The translations under genes and the position numbers were made by a program. A stretch of DNA of 64,000 nt. It comes from Ruminococcaceae bacterium UBA1375. GTDB taxonomy: Bacteria; Bacillota; Clostridia; Oscillospirales; Ruminococcaceae. Below are positions 40,423-49,512 of this stretch, in pieces (positions within the stretch are counted from its first letter, which is position 1; each line of letters opens with the position of its first letter). The DNA is taken from contig DBRF01000018.1 of NCBI GenBank assembly GCA_002305795.1, positions 9,769-73,768 of the forward strand, given 5' to 3'. The notes beneath the pieces were generated by a model, which was not told the DNA's origin, searched no databases, and was given only the letters and a program-made list of their open reading frames with translations.

Positions 40423-40620
40423 ATGCCTAAACAAAAGACTCACAGCGGTGCGAAAAAGCGTTTTAACCTGACCAAAAACGGGAAAGTCAAGCGGGCTCAC
40501 GCTTATAAGTCTCACATTCTCAACAAGAAGAGCACCAAGCGCAAAAGAGGCCTGCGCAAAGGCGGATATGCCGATAAGAGCAATGTAGCCGCCATCAAAA
40601 AGATGATCCCCTACAAATAA
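40423..40620 (+). CDS. rpmI: 50S ribosomal protein L35
   Basis: 65 residues, full length. It has the conserved basic sequence MPKQKTHSGAKKRFNLTKNG, HILNKKSTKRKRGLRK and a final IKKMIPYK. A large-subunit protein; AAGGAGG precedes the start. Second gene of the operon, 46 bp after infC and 57 bp before rplT. Confidence 0.97.
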   Translation: MPKQKTHSGAKKRFNLTKNGKVKRAHAYKSHILNKKSTKRKRGLRKGGYADKSNVAAIKKMIPYK

Positions 40621-40677
40621 GGACCCATGGGGAAAACCGGAATTCAATTTTGTATGGACTATGGGAGGTAAACCGAT

Positions 40678-41034
40678 ATGGCACGAGTAAAAGGCGCTTT
40701 GGCGACCCGTAAAAGAAGAAAAAAGACCCTGAAGCTGGCCAAGGGCTACTGGGGTGGTAAATCCAAGCTGTTCAAAACCGCAAAGGAAGCGGTGATGAAG
40801 TCCGGCCAGTACGCTTACATCGGCCGCCGGCTGAAGAAGCGTGATTTCCGTCGTCTGTGGATCACCCGGATCTCTGCCGGTTGCAAGCAGAACGGCATGA
40901 ACTACTCCACCTTTATGAACGGCCTGAAGAAGGCCGGCGTGGCGATGAACCGGAAGATGCTCTCCGAAATCGCCATCCACGACGAAGCCGCTTTCACCGC
41001 TCTGTGTGAAACCGCTAAGGCTGCGCTGAAATAA
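40678..41034 (+). CDS. rplT: 50S ribosomal protein L20
   Basis: 118 residues, full length (MARVKGALATRKRRKKTLKL, GYWGGKSKLFKTAKEAVMKS, FMNGLKKAGVAMNRKMLSE). It binds 23S rRNA early in 50S assembly and in Bacillus also represses this operon through the infC leader. It is followed 11 bp later by a terminator. Confidence 0.98.
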   Translation: MARVKGALATRKRRKKTLKLAKGYWGGKSKLFKTAKEAVMKSGQYAYIGRRLKKRDFRRLWITRISAGCKQNGMNYSTFMNGLKKAGVAMNRKMLSEIAIHDEAAFTALCETAKAALK

Positions 41035-41045
41035 GAAACACCCAA

Positions 41046-41081
41046 ACACCTGTGGGATCTGCTTTCCCATAGGTGTTTTTT
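41046..41081 (+). terminator. Terminator of the infC-rpmI-rplT operon
   Basis: Stem AACACCTGTGGGA/TCCCATAGGTGTT (about 41045-41057 and 41064-41076, one mismatch), then a T run. Confidence 0.85.
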
Positions 41082-41108
41082 GCAAGCAAAAGTAAGGATG
41101 GATGAACT

Positions 41109-41912
41109 GTGAACCAAATCACCTCCAAAGACAATAAAGGGGTCAAGGAATATGGGAAGCTGGCTAAGTCCCGTTCCTTTCGGGAAGAGACGGGCCGGTT
41201 TGCCTTGGAAACGGTGAAGCTGGTGCAGGAAGCGCTGGACAGCGGCGTGGAGATTCTGCGACTGTACGCCACGCCGACGCTGGCCCAGGCACACCCGGAA
41301 TTGGTGGAAAAGGCCCAGGCTGCCGGAGCGGAATGCAACCTGATTTCCCCGGAACTGGAAGGGAAAATGACCCAGACCGGAAACAGCCGGGGCTGCTTTG
41401 CTGTTTGCAAAAGGCTTGACAAACTGCACCATATTGATAAAATAGGGAAGAAAGGGCGGTTTTTGTTTCTCAACGGCCTACAAGACAACGGCAATGTGGG
41501 AACCATTCTCCGCACGGCGGAAGCGCTGGGTGCAGACGGGGTGATCCTGTCCAGGGACTGCTGTGACCTGTTTGCCCTGAAAACCCTCCGCGCCGCCATG
41601 GGAAGCGCCTTCCGGGTCCCGGTGTACCGCTCCGAGAATCCCAAGGAAGACCTTCTCGCCTTGAGCAGGAATTTTATTACCTGCGCCGCCGTGGTGGACC
41701 AGGATGCCTGCCCGGTAACACAAATGAAATTTGGAGACAGCGCCGTTTTGGTCATCGGCAATGAAGGAAATGGACTGCCCGAAGACATTGCCGGCTGCTG
41801 CCGGGTTCGGGTGACCATTCCCATGGCGGGGAAAGCGGAATCCCTCAATGCCGCCATGGCTGCCGGAATCCTGACCTGGGAGATGCTGCGTCCGCCGTTT
41901 CTGCAACCGTAA
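41109..41912 (+). CDS. SpoU/TrmH-family RNA 2'-O-methyltransferase
   Basis: 267 residues. An N-terminal L30-like substrate domain (NQITSKDNKGVKEYGKLAKS) precedes the SPOUT knot: LFLNGLQDNGNVGTILRTAEALG (motif 1), VIGNEGNGLPEDI (motif 2) and IPMAGKAESLNAAMAAGIL (motif 3). It resembles the 23S rRNA methyltransferases often found next to rplT in Firmicutes. The exact nucleotide is unknown. GTG at 41109 is the likely start, with AAGGATGG upstream. Confidence 0.92.
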   Translation: MNQITSKDNKGVKEYGKLAKSRSFREETGRFALETVKLVQEALDSGVEILRLYATPTLAQAHPELVEKAQAAGAECNLISPELEGKMTQTGNSRGCFAVCKRLDKLHHIDKIGKKGRFLFLNGLQDNGNVGTILRTAEALGADGVILSRDCCDLFALKTLRAAMGSAFRVPVYRSENPKEDLLALSRNFITCAAVVDQDACPVTQMKFGDSAVLVIGNEGNGLPEDIAGCCRVRVTIPMAGKAESLNAAMAAGILTWEMLRPPFLQP

Positions 41913-41947
41913 CGCCCCAATGGGTCTGCTGTGAAGGAGGGCTTCTT

Positions 41948-43129
41948 ATGAAACCGGTGTATTGGATTTGGCTCAGCCAATGTTTTTCCACCGGCAGCAA
42001 TCTGCCGGCGGAACTTTGCCGGGTGATGGGCGGCGCGGAAGAAATCTTCCGGGCCAAACCGGAGGAGATTCCAAAGCTAAAAGGCCTTCACAAGAACCAT
42101 TTGGAAGCCCTGGCTCAGAAAAGTCTTGATAGCGCACAGCGGGTGGTGGAACAGTGCCAATCCAAAAAGATTGGGATCCTCACCTGGGGACAGGAGGAAT
42201 ATCCTTCCCGGCTGCGCAACATTTACGGCCCGCCCATGGTGCTGTACTACCTGGGTGACGTGAGCCTGTTCCATCAACCGGTGTCCATCGGCATGGTGGG
42301 CAGCCGAAGCAGTTCCAGCTATGGCTTGAACGTAGCGGGGGCGCTGTCCTATGAGCTGGCCCGGCAGGGAATTGTTGTGGTCAGCGGCTGTGCCGTAGGC
42401 GGAGACAGTGCCGCCCACAGCGGCGCGCTGCAGGCAGGAGGCATGACCATCGGGGTGGAAGCCTGCGGTTTGGATGTGGACTATCCCAAGGACAACACCA
42501 AACTGCGCCGGATGATTGCCCGGAAAGGGCTGCTGCTCAGCGAGCTGGAACCGGGCCGCAGGCCTAGCGCATCCTATTTCTCGGTGCGCAACCGCTTAAT
42601 CAGCGGTCTCAGCGATGGCGTGGTGGTGACGGAAGCGCCCCAGCGCAGCGGCTGTCTACTCACCGCCCGGTTGGCGCTGGAGCAAAACCGGGAGTTGTTT
42701 TGCGTCCCGCCCAGAAATATTTTCAGCCGCGCCTGTTCCGGTGTGGTGGAATATCTGCGGGATGGCGCCAAGCCGGTGTTTGGGGTAGAGGATATTTTGA
42801 GTGAATTTCAGGAAGACTTGGAAAGGGCCGATCTGCGGCTTCCCACACCGCCGTCCCGAACACAACCGCCTCAACCCATTCCGGATACTTTAGATGACCC
42901 GAACCCCGTCCCTGCACAGCCAAAACCGCACTCCAATTTAGGGGAAGCGGCCCGGCAGCTTTCCGGGGTGCCCCAAAAGGTGTACCAGAGCCTAAACGGA
43001 GTGATGCAGGCCAATGAGCTGGCGGAGGCTGCCCGGGAGGATGCCGGAAAGGTCATCGCCGCGCTGACCGAATTGGAGCTGGACGGCCTGGTGGAGCATC
43101 TGGGCGGCGGACGATATCAAAAACGGTAA
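41948..43129 (+). CDS. dprA: DNA-processing protein DprA
   Basis: 393 residues. The Rossmann-like domain has MVGSRSSSSYGLNVAGALSY, SGCAVGGDSAAHSGALQAGG and SEL-PG; it loads RecA on incoming single-stranded DNA during transformation. The family's usual SGLARGID is here SGCAVGGD, a variation but with the key spacing kept. A proline-rich linker (about 295-330) leads to a C-terminal winged-helix domain (about 335-393). dprA-topA-trmFO is the usual Firmicutes order. Competence itself cannot be inferred, as dprA is widespread. Confidence 0.94.
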   Translation: MKPVYWIWLSQCFSTGSNLPAELCRVMGGAEEIFRAKPEEIPKLKGLHKNHLEALAQKSLDSAQRVVEQCQSKKIGILTWGQEEYPSRLRNIYGPPMVLYYLGDVSLFHQPVSIGMVGSRSSSSYGLNVAGALSYELARQGIVVVSGCAVGGDSAAHSGALQAGGMTIGVEACGLDVDYPKDNTKLRRMIARKGLLLSELEPGRRPSASYFSVRNRLISGLSDGVVVTEAPQRSGCLLTARLALEQNRELFCVPPRNIFSRACSGVVEYLRDGAKPVFGVEDILSEFQEDLERADLRLPTPPSRTQPPQPIPDTLDDPNPVPAQPKPHSNLGEAARQLSGVPQKVYQSLNGVMQANELAEAAREDAGKVIAALTELELDGLVEHLGGGRYQKR

Positions 43130-43150
43130 CGATACAGGAGAATCGAGATT

Positions 43151-45355
43151 ATGACAGAGACTCTGCAGCATCAGCAAACCGAAGCAGCTTCTGCTGAGGA
43201 AAGCAAGGTGCAGACTGCGGCGGCAAAGCCCAAACGGAAAACCGCCAAAAAGCCGGCTGCCAAAAAGGGCGCCGGAAAAAAACTGGTGATTGTGGAAAGC
43301 CCGGCCAAGGGCAAGACCATTAAAAAATATCTGGGGCGGGGCTACGAAGTGGTGGCCTCTATGGGCCATATCCGGGACCTGCCCAAAAGCAAGCTGGGGG
43401 TAGACGTTGAAAATGACTTTACCCCCCAGTATATCAACATCCGCAGCCAATCTGCCACCATCAAGGAACTGAAGGCCCAGGCCAAGCAGAGCAGCATGGT
43501 GTATCTGGCTACCGACCCGGACCGGGAAGGGGAAGCCATCAGCTGGCATTTGACCACCCTGCTGGGACTGCCGGAAGGGCTGCAAAACCGGGTAACCTTC
43601 AATGAAATCACCAAAACCGGGGTGAAAAACGGCATGGCCGCCCCCCGGACCATCGACATGGATTTGGTGGACGCCCAGCAGGCCCGCCGTGTGCTGGACC
43701 GGCTGGTGGGCTACAAAATCAGCCCCCTGCTTTGGCGGAAAATCCGCAGCGGCCTGTCCGCCGGACGGGTGCAGAGCGTGGTGGTGAGCCTGATTGTGAA
43801 GCGAGAGGACGAGATCCTCAGTTTTGTGCCGGAAGAATACTGGTCCATCGAAGCGGTGCTTCACAAGCAGGACAACTTCAAGGAATTTACCGCCAAGTTT
43901 TTGGGAAGGAACGGGGAGAAGATTGCCCTGCACAACAAGGACGAGGCGGACGCCATCTTAAAGGAGCTGGAAGGGGCTCGCTATGTGGTGCAGGAAGTGA
44001 AGCTGGGCACCCGGAAGAAATCTCCCCCGCCCCCTTTTATCACCTCCACCTTGCAGCAGGAAGCCTCCCGCCGGTTCGGGTTCCAGTCCCGGCGCACCAT
44101 GCAGGCTGCCCAGGAGCTGTACGAAGGTATGGATGTGGAAGGGTTCGGTACCTTGGGCCTCATTACCTATATGAGAACTGACTCGCTGCGCCTTTCCGAC
44201 GAAGCCCGTCAGGGAGCCAAGGAGTATATCCTCTCCACCTACGGGGAACGGTATTATCCCGAAACGCCCCGGATTTACAAGAGCAAAAATGCCCAGGACG
44301 GCCACGAAGCCATCCGTCCCACCACCCCTTCCATCACACCGGCCATGGCAAAAGACAGCCTGACCGCCGACCAGTTTAAGATTTACAAACTGGTGTGGGA
44401 ACGGTTTATGGCCAGCCAGATGGAAAGCTGCGTCATGAAGACGGTGCGGGCTCTGATCGACGCCAACGGCTACACCTTCGGTGCCTCCGGCTACCGGGTG
44501 GAGTTTGACGGCTATACCGTGCTGTACGACGAAGCCAAGGACGAGGAAAAAACCCAGCAGGGGATGCTTCCTCCTTTGGAAGAGCAGGAAGAACTGGTGC
44601 TGCAAAACCTCCAGGGCAACCAGCACTTCACCGCGCCCCCTCCCCGGTACACCGAAGCCAGCCTGATCAAGACGTTGGAAGAAAACGGCATCGGCCGTCC
44701 TTCCACCTACGCCCCCACCATCGGCACGGTGCTGAGCCGCCGGTATGTGGAGCGGGAAGGCCGCCAGCTCAAGCCCACGGAACTGGGCCGGGTGACCAAC
44801 CAGCTGATCACCGACAATTTCCACGAGATTGTGGATGTGGATTTTACCGCCAACATGGAATCCCAGCTGGATTTGGTGGAGGCGGGAAAGCTGCCTTGGA
44901 AACAGGTGATCCGGGACTTTTACGGGGAATTTGAAAAGGAACTGGAAGCCGCCGACAAAAACATCACCGGGGAAAAGATTGCCCTGCAGGATGAAATCAC
45001 CGATGTCATCTGCGAAAAGTGCGGCCGGAACATGGTGATCAAGCACGGCCGGTACGGCAAATTCTTGGCCTGCCCCGGCTATCCGGAATGCAAAAACACC
45101 AAGCGTTTGGTGACTAAAGCGGAGGGGCACTGTCCCCGGTGCGGCAAGGAGCTGGAGGAAAAGACCTCCAAAAAGGGCAAGAAGTTTTTCGGCTGCTCCG
45201 GCTATCCCGACTGCGACTTTATGACCTGGGACACCCCGCTGAAAGACACCTGCCCGGTGTGCGGCAAAACCCTGCTGCGGAAAAACGGCAAAAACGGAAA
45301 GATTTACTGCTCCAACGAGCATTGTGATTTTGAAAAAGGATTGGACGAAGTATGA
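43151..45355 (+). CDS. topA: DNA topoisomerase I
   Basis: 734 residues. The Toprim domain begins with KKLVIVESPAKGKTIKKYLG; TDPDREGEAISWHL holds the metal-binding acidic residues and Y340 in GLITYMRTDSL is the nucleophile. Three C-terminal four-cysteine zinc ribbons follow (CEKCGRN, CPRCGKE and CPVCGKT units). It relaxes negative supercoils. The first 38 residues are an added Lys/Ala-rich tail (KPKRKTAKKPAAKKGAGKK) like histone H1 tails. It overlaps trmFO by 4 bp. Confidence 0.97.
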   Translation: MTETLQHQQTEAASAEESKVQTAAAKPKRKTAKKPAAKKGAGKKLVIVESPAKGKTIKKYLGRGYEVVASMGHIRDLPKSKLGVDVENDFTPQYINIRSQSATIKELKAQAKQSSMVYLATDPDREGEAISWHLTTLLGLPEGLQNRVTFNEITKTGVKNGMAAPRTIDMDLVDAQQARRVLDRLVGYKISPLLWRKIRSGLSAGRVQSVVVSLIVKREDEILSFVPEEYWSIEAVLHKQDNFKEFTAKFLGRNGEKIALHNKDEADAILKELEGARYVVQEVKLGTRKKSPPPPFITSTLQQEASRRFGFQSRRTMQAAQELYEGMDVEGFGTLGLITYMRTDSLRLSDEARQGAKEYILSTYGERYYPETPRIYKSKNAQDGHEAIRPTTPSITPAMAKDSLTADQFKIYKLVWERFMASQMESCVMKTVRALIDANGYTFGASGYRVEFDGYTVLYDEAKDEEKTQQGMLPPLEEQEELVLQNLQGNQHFTAPPPRYTEASLIKTLEENGIGRPSTYAPTIGTVLSRRYVEREGRQLKPTELGRVTNQLITDNFHEIVDVDFTANMESQLDLVEAGKLPWKQVIRDFYGEFEKELEAADKNITGEKIALQDEITDVICEKCGRNMVIKHGRYGKFLACPGYPECKNTKRLVTKAEGHCPRCGKELEEKTSKKGKKFFGCSGYPDCDFMTWDTPLKDTCPVCGKTLLRKNGKNGKIYCSNEHCDFEKGLDEV

Positions 45356-46692
45356 GAGTAACGGTGGTAGGAGCCGGACTGGCAGGCTGTGAAGCGGCTT
45401 GGCAGCTGGCCTGCCGGGGCATCCCGGTGACCCTTCTGGAAATGAAGCCCGCCGCCTTTTCCCCGGCCCACCGCTACGCCGGGTTTGCGGAGCTGGTCTG
45501 CTCCAACTCCCTGAAAGCCCAGCGGCTGGATTCCGCAGCCGGACTGCTGAAAGAGGAGATGCGCCGGCTGGGTTCGGTGTGCCTGATGGCGGCCCAGCGG
45601 CACCGGGTTCCGGCAGGCGGGGCTTTGGCGGTGGAACGGGTGGGCTTTTCCAACGAAGTGACCCGGGCCATAAAAAGCCATCCCCTGATTACGGTAAAGG
45701 AACAGACGGTGGAGGAAATCCCGGAAGGGACGGTGATTTTAGCCACCGGCCCCTTGACTCAGGGAAAACTGGCCCAGTCCATCGGAGAACTGGTGGAGCA
45801 GCAGCGGCTGGCCTTTTTTGACGCCGCCGCCCCTATTGTCAGCGAGGAAAGCGTGGACACCTCCATCGCCTTCTTTGCCTCCCGCTACGGCAAGGGGGAT
45901 GGGGAAGACTACCTGAACTGCCCCATGAACAAGGAGGAGTACGAAGCCTTTTACCAGGCCCTGGTGGAAGGGGAGCGGGCTCCCTTGAGCGAGGAGGACC
46001 AAAAGCAGTTTGCGGTGTACGAGGGCTGTATGCCCATTGAAGTCATGGCCCGCCGGGGCAAGGATACCATCCGCTTCGGTCCCATGAAGCCGGTGGGGCT
46101 GAAAGACCCCCGCACCGGCCACCGTCCCTGGGCGGTGCTGCAGCTGCGCCGGGAAGACCCGGAAGGGAAGCTGTACAATCTGGTGGGCTTTCAAACCAAC
46201 CTGAAATTCCCGGAACAGAAGCGGATCTTTTCCATGATTCCCGGTTTGGAGCACGCGGAGTTTTACCGCTATGGGGTGATGCACCGGAACACCTTTTTGG
46301 ACAGCCCTCATCTGCTGGAACCGGATTTCTCCCTGCGCAAAGATCCCCGGATCTTCTTTGCCGGACAGATTACCGGGGTGGAAGGCTATATGGAAAGCGC
46401 CGCTTCCGGCTTGCTGGCGGGACTGCATCTGGCCCGGCGGCTGAGTCAGGAAGAACCCACCCTTCCCCCGGAAACCACCATGCTGGGCGCATTGAGCCGA
46501 TATGTCAGCCGGTATCCCGGAAAGGATTTTCAGCCTATGGGCAGCAATATGGGGATTCTCCCCTCCCTGGAAAATCCGGTGCGGGACAAGCGTCTGCGGT
46601 ATCAGGCGCTGGCGGACCGGAGTTTGCAGGACCTGGCCCAATGGATGGAGCAGGAAAACATTGCCCCGGCAGAGGGCAAAACACAGGAATGA
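45352..46692 (+). CDS. trmFO: Methylenetetrahydrofolate-tRNA uridine-54 C5-methyltransferase TrmFO
   Basis: 446 residues. It makes m5U54 (ribothymidine) in tRNA using methylene-THF and FADH2, instead of the SAM-dependent TrmA. The FAD motif VVGAGLAGCEAAWQLA starts the protein; LEMKPAAFSPAH, AELVCSNSLKA, MKPVGLKDPRTG and QITGVEGYMESAASG are TrmFO signatures. ATGA overlap with topA. A weak terminator-like hairpin follows. Confidence 0.97.
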   Translation: MRVTVVGAGLAGCEAAWQLACRGIPVTLLEMKPAAFSPAHRYAGFAELVCSNSLKAQRLDSAAGLLKEEMRRLGSVCLMAAQRHRVPAGGALAVERVGFSNEVTRAIKSHPLITVKEQTVEEIPEGTVILATGPLTQGKLAQSIGELVEQQRLAFFDAAAPIVSEESVDTSIAFFASRYGKGDGEDYLNCPMNKEEYEAFYQALVEGERAPLSEEDQKQFAVYEGCMPIEVMARRGKDTIRFGPMKPVGLKDPRTGHRPWAVLQLRREDPEGKLYNLVGFQTNLKFPEQKRIFSMIPGLEHAEFYRYGVMHRNTFLDSPHLLEPDFSLRKDPRIFFAGQITGVEGYMESAASGLLAGLHLARRLSQEEPTLPPETTMLGALSRYVSRYPGKDFQPMGSNMGILPSLENPVRDKRLRYQALADRSLQDLAQWMEQENIAPAEGKTQE

Positions 46693-46728
46693 TTCCTGGC
46701 TTTTCGATCTTTTATCTTTGTTTCCCCC

Positions 46729-46750
46729 ATGGGGTGGAGCCCCCATTTTT
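46729..46750 (+). terminator. Possible weak terminator between trmFO and plsX
   Basis: Six-bp stem ATGGGG/CCCCAT (46729-46734 and 46741-46746) with more C/G around it, then TTTTG. It lies only 23 bp before plsX, so read-through or attenuation is likely. Confidence 0.4.
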
Positions 46751-46772
46751 GATTTGAGAGAGGAAGTTGACT

Positions 46773-47777
46773 ATGAAAATCGCATTGGACGGCTTTGGAG
46801 GAGATCACGCTCCTCTGGCTATGCTGGAAGGCGCCGCCTTGGCAGTGGCGGAATACGGCGTGGAAGTGGTAATCACCGGGGACGAAGCGGTGCTGAAGAA
46901 AACCGCCGTGGAGCACAACATCCCCCTGACCGGTTTGCATTTTTCCGACACCAAGGACGTCATCGGCATCTGCGAAGAGCCCACCACCCTGTTGCAGGAA
47001 CACCGGGATTCTTCCCTGGGACGGGCCTTCACCTTGCTGGCCCAGGGGGACGTAGACGCTTTGGTCAGCGCCGGGTCCACCGGAGCCATTGTGGTGGGCG
47101 GCACCTTTTTGATTAAGCGCATCAAGGGCATCAAGCGGGCGGCCATCGCCTCCATGGTACCCTGTGAAAACGGCAGCTACCTGCTGGTGGACGCCGGCGC
47201 CAACACCGACTGCCGGCCGGAAATGCTCCATCAGTTTGCCATTATGGGCAGTATGTACCTGGAATCGGTGCAGGGTATCCGCCGCCCCCGGGTGGGACTG
47301 GTGAACATCGGCGCCGAGGAAACCAAGGGCGGCCAGCTGCAAAAGGACACCTACCATCTGCTGGAACAGGACAAAAACCTGAACTTCACCGGCAACCTGG
47401 AAGCCCGGGGCATTCCGCTGGGTGAAGCGGACGTGGTGGTCTGCGACGGCTTTACCGGCAATGTGATTTTAAAGCTCAGCGAAGGCTGGGGGAAATTTTT
47501 GAACAACACCTTGAAGGATTTGTTCCTCACCGGGCTTGCCGGAAAATTCAGCGCCGCTTTGCTGCTGAAGAAGATCAGCGGTCTGCGCAAGCGGATGAAC
47601 TACAAGGAATACGGGGGAGCGCCGCTGCTGGGGGTCACCAAGCCGGTAATCAAAGCTCACGGCTCCTCCGATAAATTGGCTATTTCCAAGGCCATCTATC
47701 AGGCCAAGCTGGTGGTGGAGCAGCAGATGATTGCCCGCATCACCAAGGCGTTGGCCGACCAGAAGGAAGAGGGGTAA
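46773..47777 (+). CDS. plsX: Phosphate acyltransferase PlsX
   Basis: 334 residues. It converts acyl-ACP to acyl-phosphate for phospholipid synthesis. The N-terminal MKIALDGFGGDHAPLAML, SAGSTGAIVVGGTFLIKRIKG, VNIGAEETKGG and YGGAPLLGVTKPVIKAHGSS are typical. The start ATG 46773 follows GAGGAAG; a TTG two codons earlier is possible. It is joined directly to rnc without the acpP gene that usually stands between them. Confidence 0.96.
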   Translation: MKIALDGFGGDHAPLAMLEGAALAVAEYGVEVVITGDEAVLKKTAVEHNIPLTGLHFSDTKDVIGICEEPTTLLQEHRDSSLGRAFTLLAQGDVDALVSAGSTGAIVVGGTFLIKRIKGIKRAAIASMVPCENGSYLLVDAGANTDCRPEMLHQFAIMGSMYLESVQGIRRPRVGLVNIGAEETKGGQLQKDTYHLLEQDKNLNFTGNLEARGIPLGEADVVVCDGFTGNVILKLSEGWGKFLNNTLKDLFLTGLAGKFSAALLLKKISGLRKRMNYKEYGGAPLLGVTKPVIKAHGSSDKLAISKAIYQAKLVVEQQMIARITKALADQKEEG

Positions 47778-48470
47778 ATGAAAGATCTGCATGCATTGGA
47801 ACAGCGGCTGGAGCACCGGTACCAAAACATCGGCTTGCTGCAAACCGCTTTGACCCACCCCGGTTATGTCAATGAAAACCGCAAAGGGTTGAAGAACAAT
47901 CAACGCCTGGAATTTTTAGGGGACTCGGTGCTTTCCATTGTGGTGGCCCAGTACCTCTTTGAACATTACACCAGCCTGCCCGAAGGAGAACTCACCAAAC
48001 TTCGGGCCAGTTTGGTTTGCGAGAAAGCCCTGCATCAGTTCGCCCTGCAAATTGATTTGGGGGAATTTCTGCTGTTGGGCCGGGGGGAGGAAAACACCGG
48101 CGGACGGCAGCGACCCTCCATTTTGGCGGACGCCTTTGAAGCGGTCATCGCCTCCATCTATCTGGACGGCGGGCTGGAAGAAGCTCGGAAATTTGTGCTG
48201 CGGTTTATCCCCAAGCACTTAAACGTGAAGCAGGTGGAGGTCAACTTCGATTATAAAACCGCCCTCCAGGAATTTGTCCAGCGGAACAAACAGGAAACCC
48301 TGGACTACCAGACGGTGGAGGAACGGGGCCCCGACCACAACAAGACCTTTGTGGTGGAGGTACACTTAAATTCCAACGTCATCGGCACCGGGGTAGGGCA
48401 CAGCAAGAAGCAGGCGGAACAGCAGGCCGCCAAGGAAGCGTTAAAGCTCATGGGTTATGAGCTGTCATAA
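47778..48470 (+). CDS. rnc: Ribonuclease III
   Basis: 230 residues. It cleaves double-stranded RNA in rRNA maturation and regulation. The catalytic signature NQRLEFLGDSVLSIVV is near residues 41-56, a second acidic site is DAFEAVIASIYLDGG, and a double-stranded-RNA-binding domain (about 155-228; YKTALQEFVQRN to SKKQAEQQAAKEALKLM) ends it. It starts right at the plsX stop codon. The next gene overlaps its end. Confidence 0.97.
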   Translation: MKDLHALEQRLEHRYQNIGLLQTALTHPGYVNENRKGLKNNQRLEFLGDSVLSIVVAQYLFEHYTSLPEGELTKLRASLVCEKALHQFALQIDLGEFLLLGRGEENTGGRQRPSILADAFEAVIASIYLDGGLEEARKFVLRFIPKHLNVKQVEVNFDYKTALQEFVQRNKQETLDYQTVEERGPDHNKTFVVEVHLNSNVIGTGVGHSKKQAEQQAAKEALKLMGYELS

Positions 48471-49512
48471 TATCCCGGTGTTTCTGCCCCACGCCGGCTG
48501 CCCCCACCGCTGCTTGTTCTGCGACCAGCACAGCATTTCCGGCACGGTGCGCACCCCTTCCCCGGAGGAAGTGCGGGCCTATTTGGAGGAATGCCTGGCC
48601 CACTATCCCCACGACCCCGTCCAGACTGAGATCGCTTTTTTCGGCGGCAGTTTCACCTGCATGGATTTGGACTACCAAAGGGCGCTGCTGGACATCGGCG
48701 GGGAATTGGTGAGCCAGTATGGATTACAGGGAATCCGCCTTTCCACCCGCCCCGACGGCATTTCTCCTGAAATCATCCGGCATCTGCTGGAGTATCCGGT
48801 GCAGGCGGTGGAGTTGGGAGCCCAGAGCATGAACGATGAAGTGCTGGGAAAAAACCGCCGGGGCCACACGGCGGCAGACACCGTCCGTGCCGCCGGGCTG
48901 ATCCGGCAGACCGGACTGGAACTGGGGTTACAGATGATGGTGGGGCTGCTGGGGGACACTGTGGACACGGTGTGGGAAACTGCTCGGGCTTTGGCGAATT
49001 TGCAGCCGGACACAGTGCGGATTTACCCCATGGTGATTTTGCGGGACACCCCGGCCTTTGCCCTTTGGGAGAAGGGGAAGTACCCCATCTTTTCTTTGGA
49101 AGAGGGAATCCAGCTTTGCGCCGGATTACTGGCGTTTTTTGAAGGGCGGCAGATCCGGGTGATCAAGCTGGGGCTCCACGCTTCCAAAGAGGTGGAAGGG
49201 CAGTACGCCGCCGGGCTGTACCATCCGGCGTTTCGGGAGCTTTGCGAAAGCAGATTGTACCGGCAGGGTATGTTTTCGCAAATATCCCGATGGGAGGAAA
49301 AGCGGGGGACGGTGTACGTCCACCCAAAAGGACTGTCCGCCTGCATCGGGCAGAAGAGGGAAAACATCATTTGGCTTCACCAAAAGGGCGTAGAGGTTCG
49401 GGTGAAGCCCAAGGAAACGGTAAGCCGGGGGTGGCTGTTGCTCTGCCCCGAAGGATGCGAGAAGGAGGAGCAGGGAATTGCTGTTAAAGTCACTGGAACT
49501 GCAGGGGTTTAA
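48457..49512 (+). CDS. Radical SAM protein, Elp3-like
   Basis: 351 residues. The radical SAM 4Fe-4S motif is C15-PHR-C19-LF-C22. GGSFTCMDLDYQ and LSTRPDGISPEII follow the TIM barrel pattern of the Elp3/YhcC group. It lacks an acetyltransferase domain, so it is not a full Elp3. This gene lies between rnc and smc in many clostridia; the reaction is unknown, with tRNA or protein modification as guesses. It overlaps rnc by 14 bp and smc by 35 bp. Confidence 0.88.
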   Translation: MSCHNIPVFLPHAGCPHRCLFCDQHSISGTVRTPSPEEVRAYLEECLAHYPHDPVQTEIAFFGGSFTCMDLDYQRALLDIGGELVSQYGLQGIRLSTRPDGISPEIIRHLLEYPVQAVELGAQSMNDEVLGKNRRGHTAADTVRAAGLIRQTGLELGLQMMVGLLGDTVDTVWETARALANLQPDTVRIYPMVILRDTPAFALWEKGKYPIFSLEEGIQLCAGLLAFFEGRQIRVIKLGLHASKEVEGQYAAGLYHPAFRELCESRLYRQGMFSQISRWEEKRGTVYVHPKGLSACIGQKRENIIWLHQKGVEVRVKPKETVSRGWLLLCPEGCEKEEQGIAVKVTGTAGV

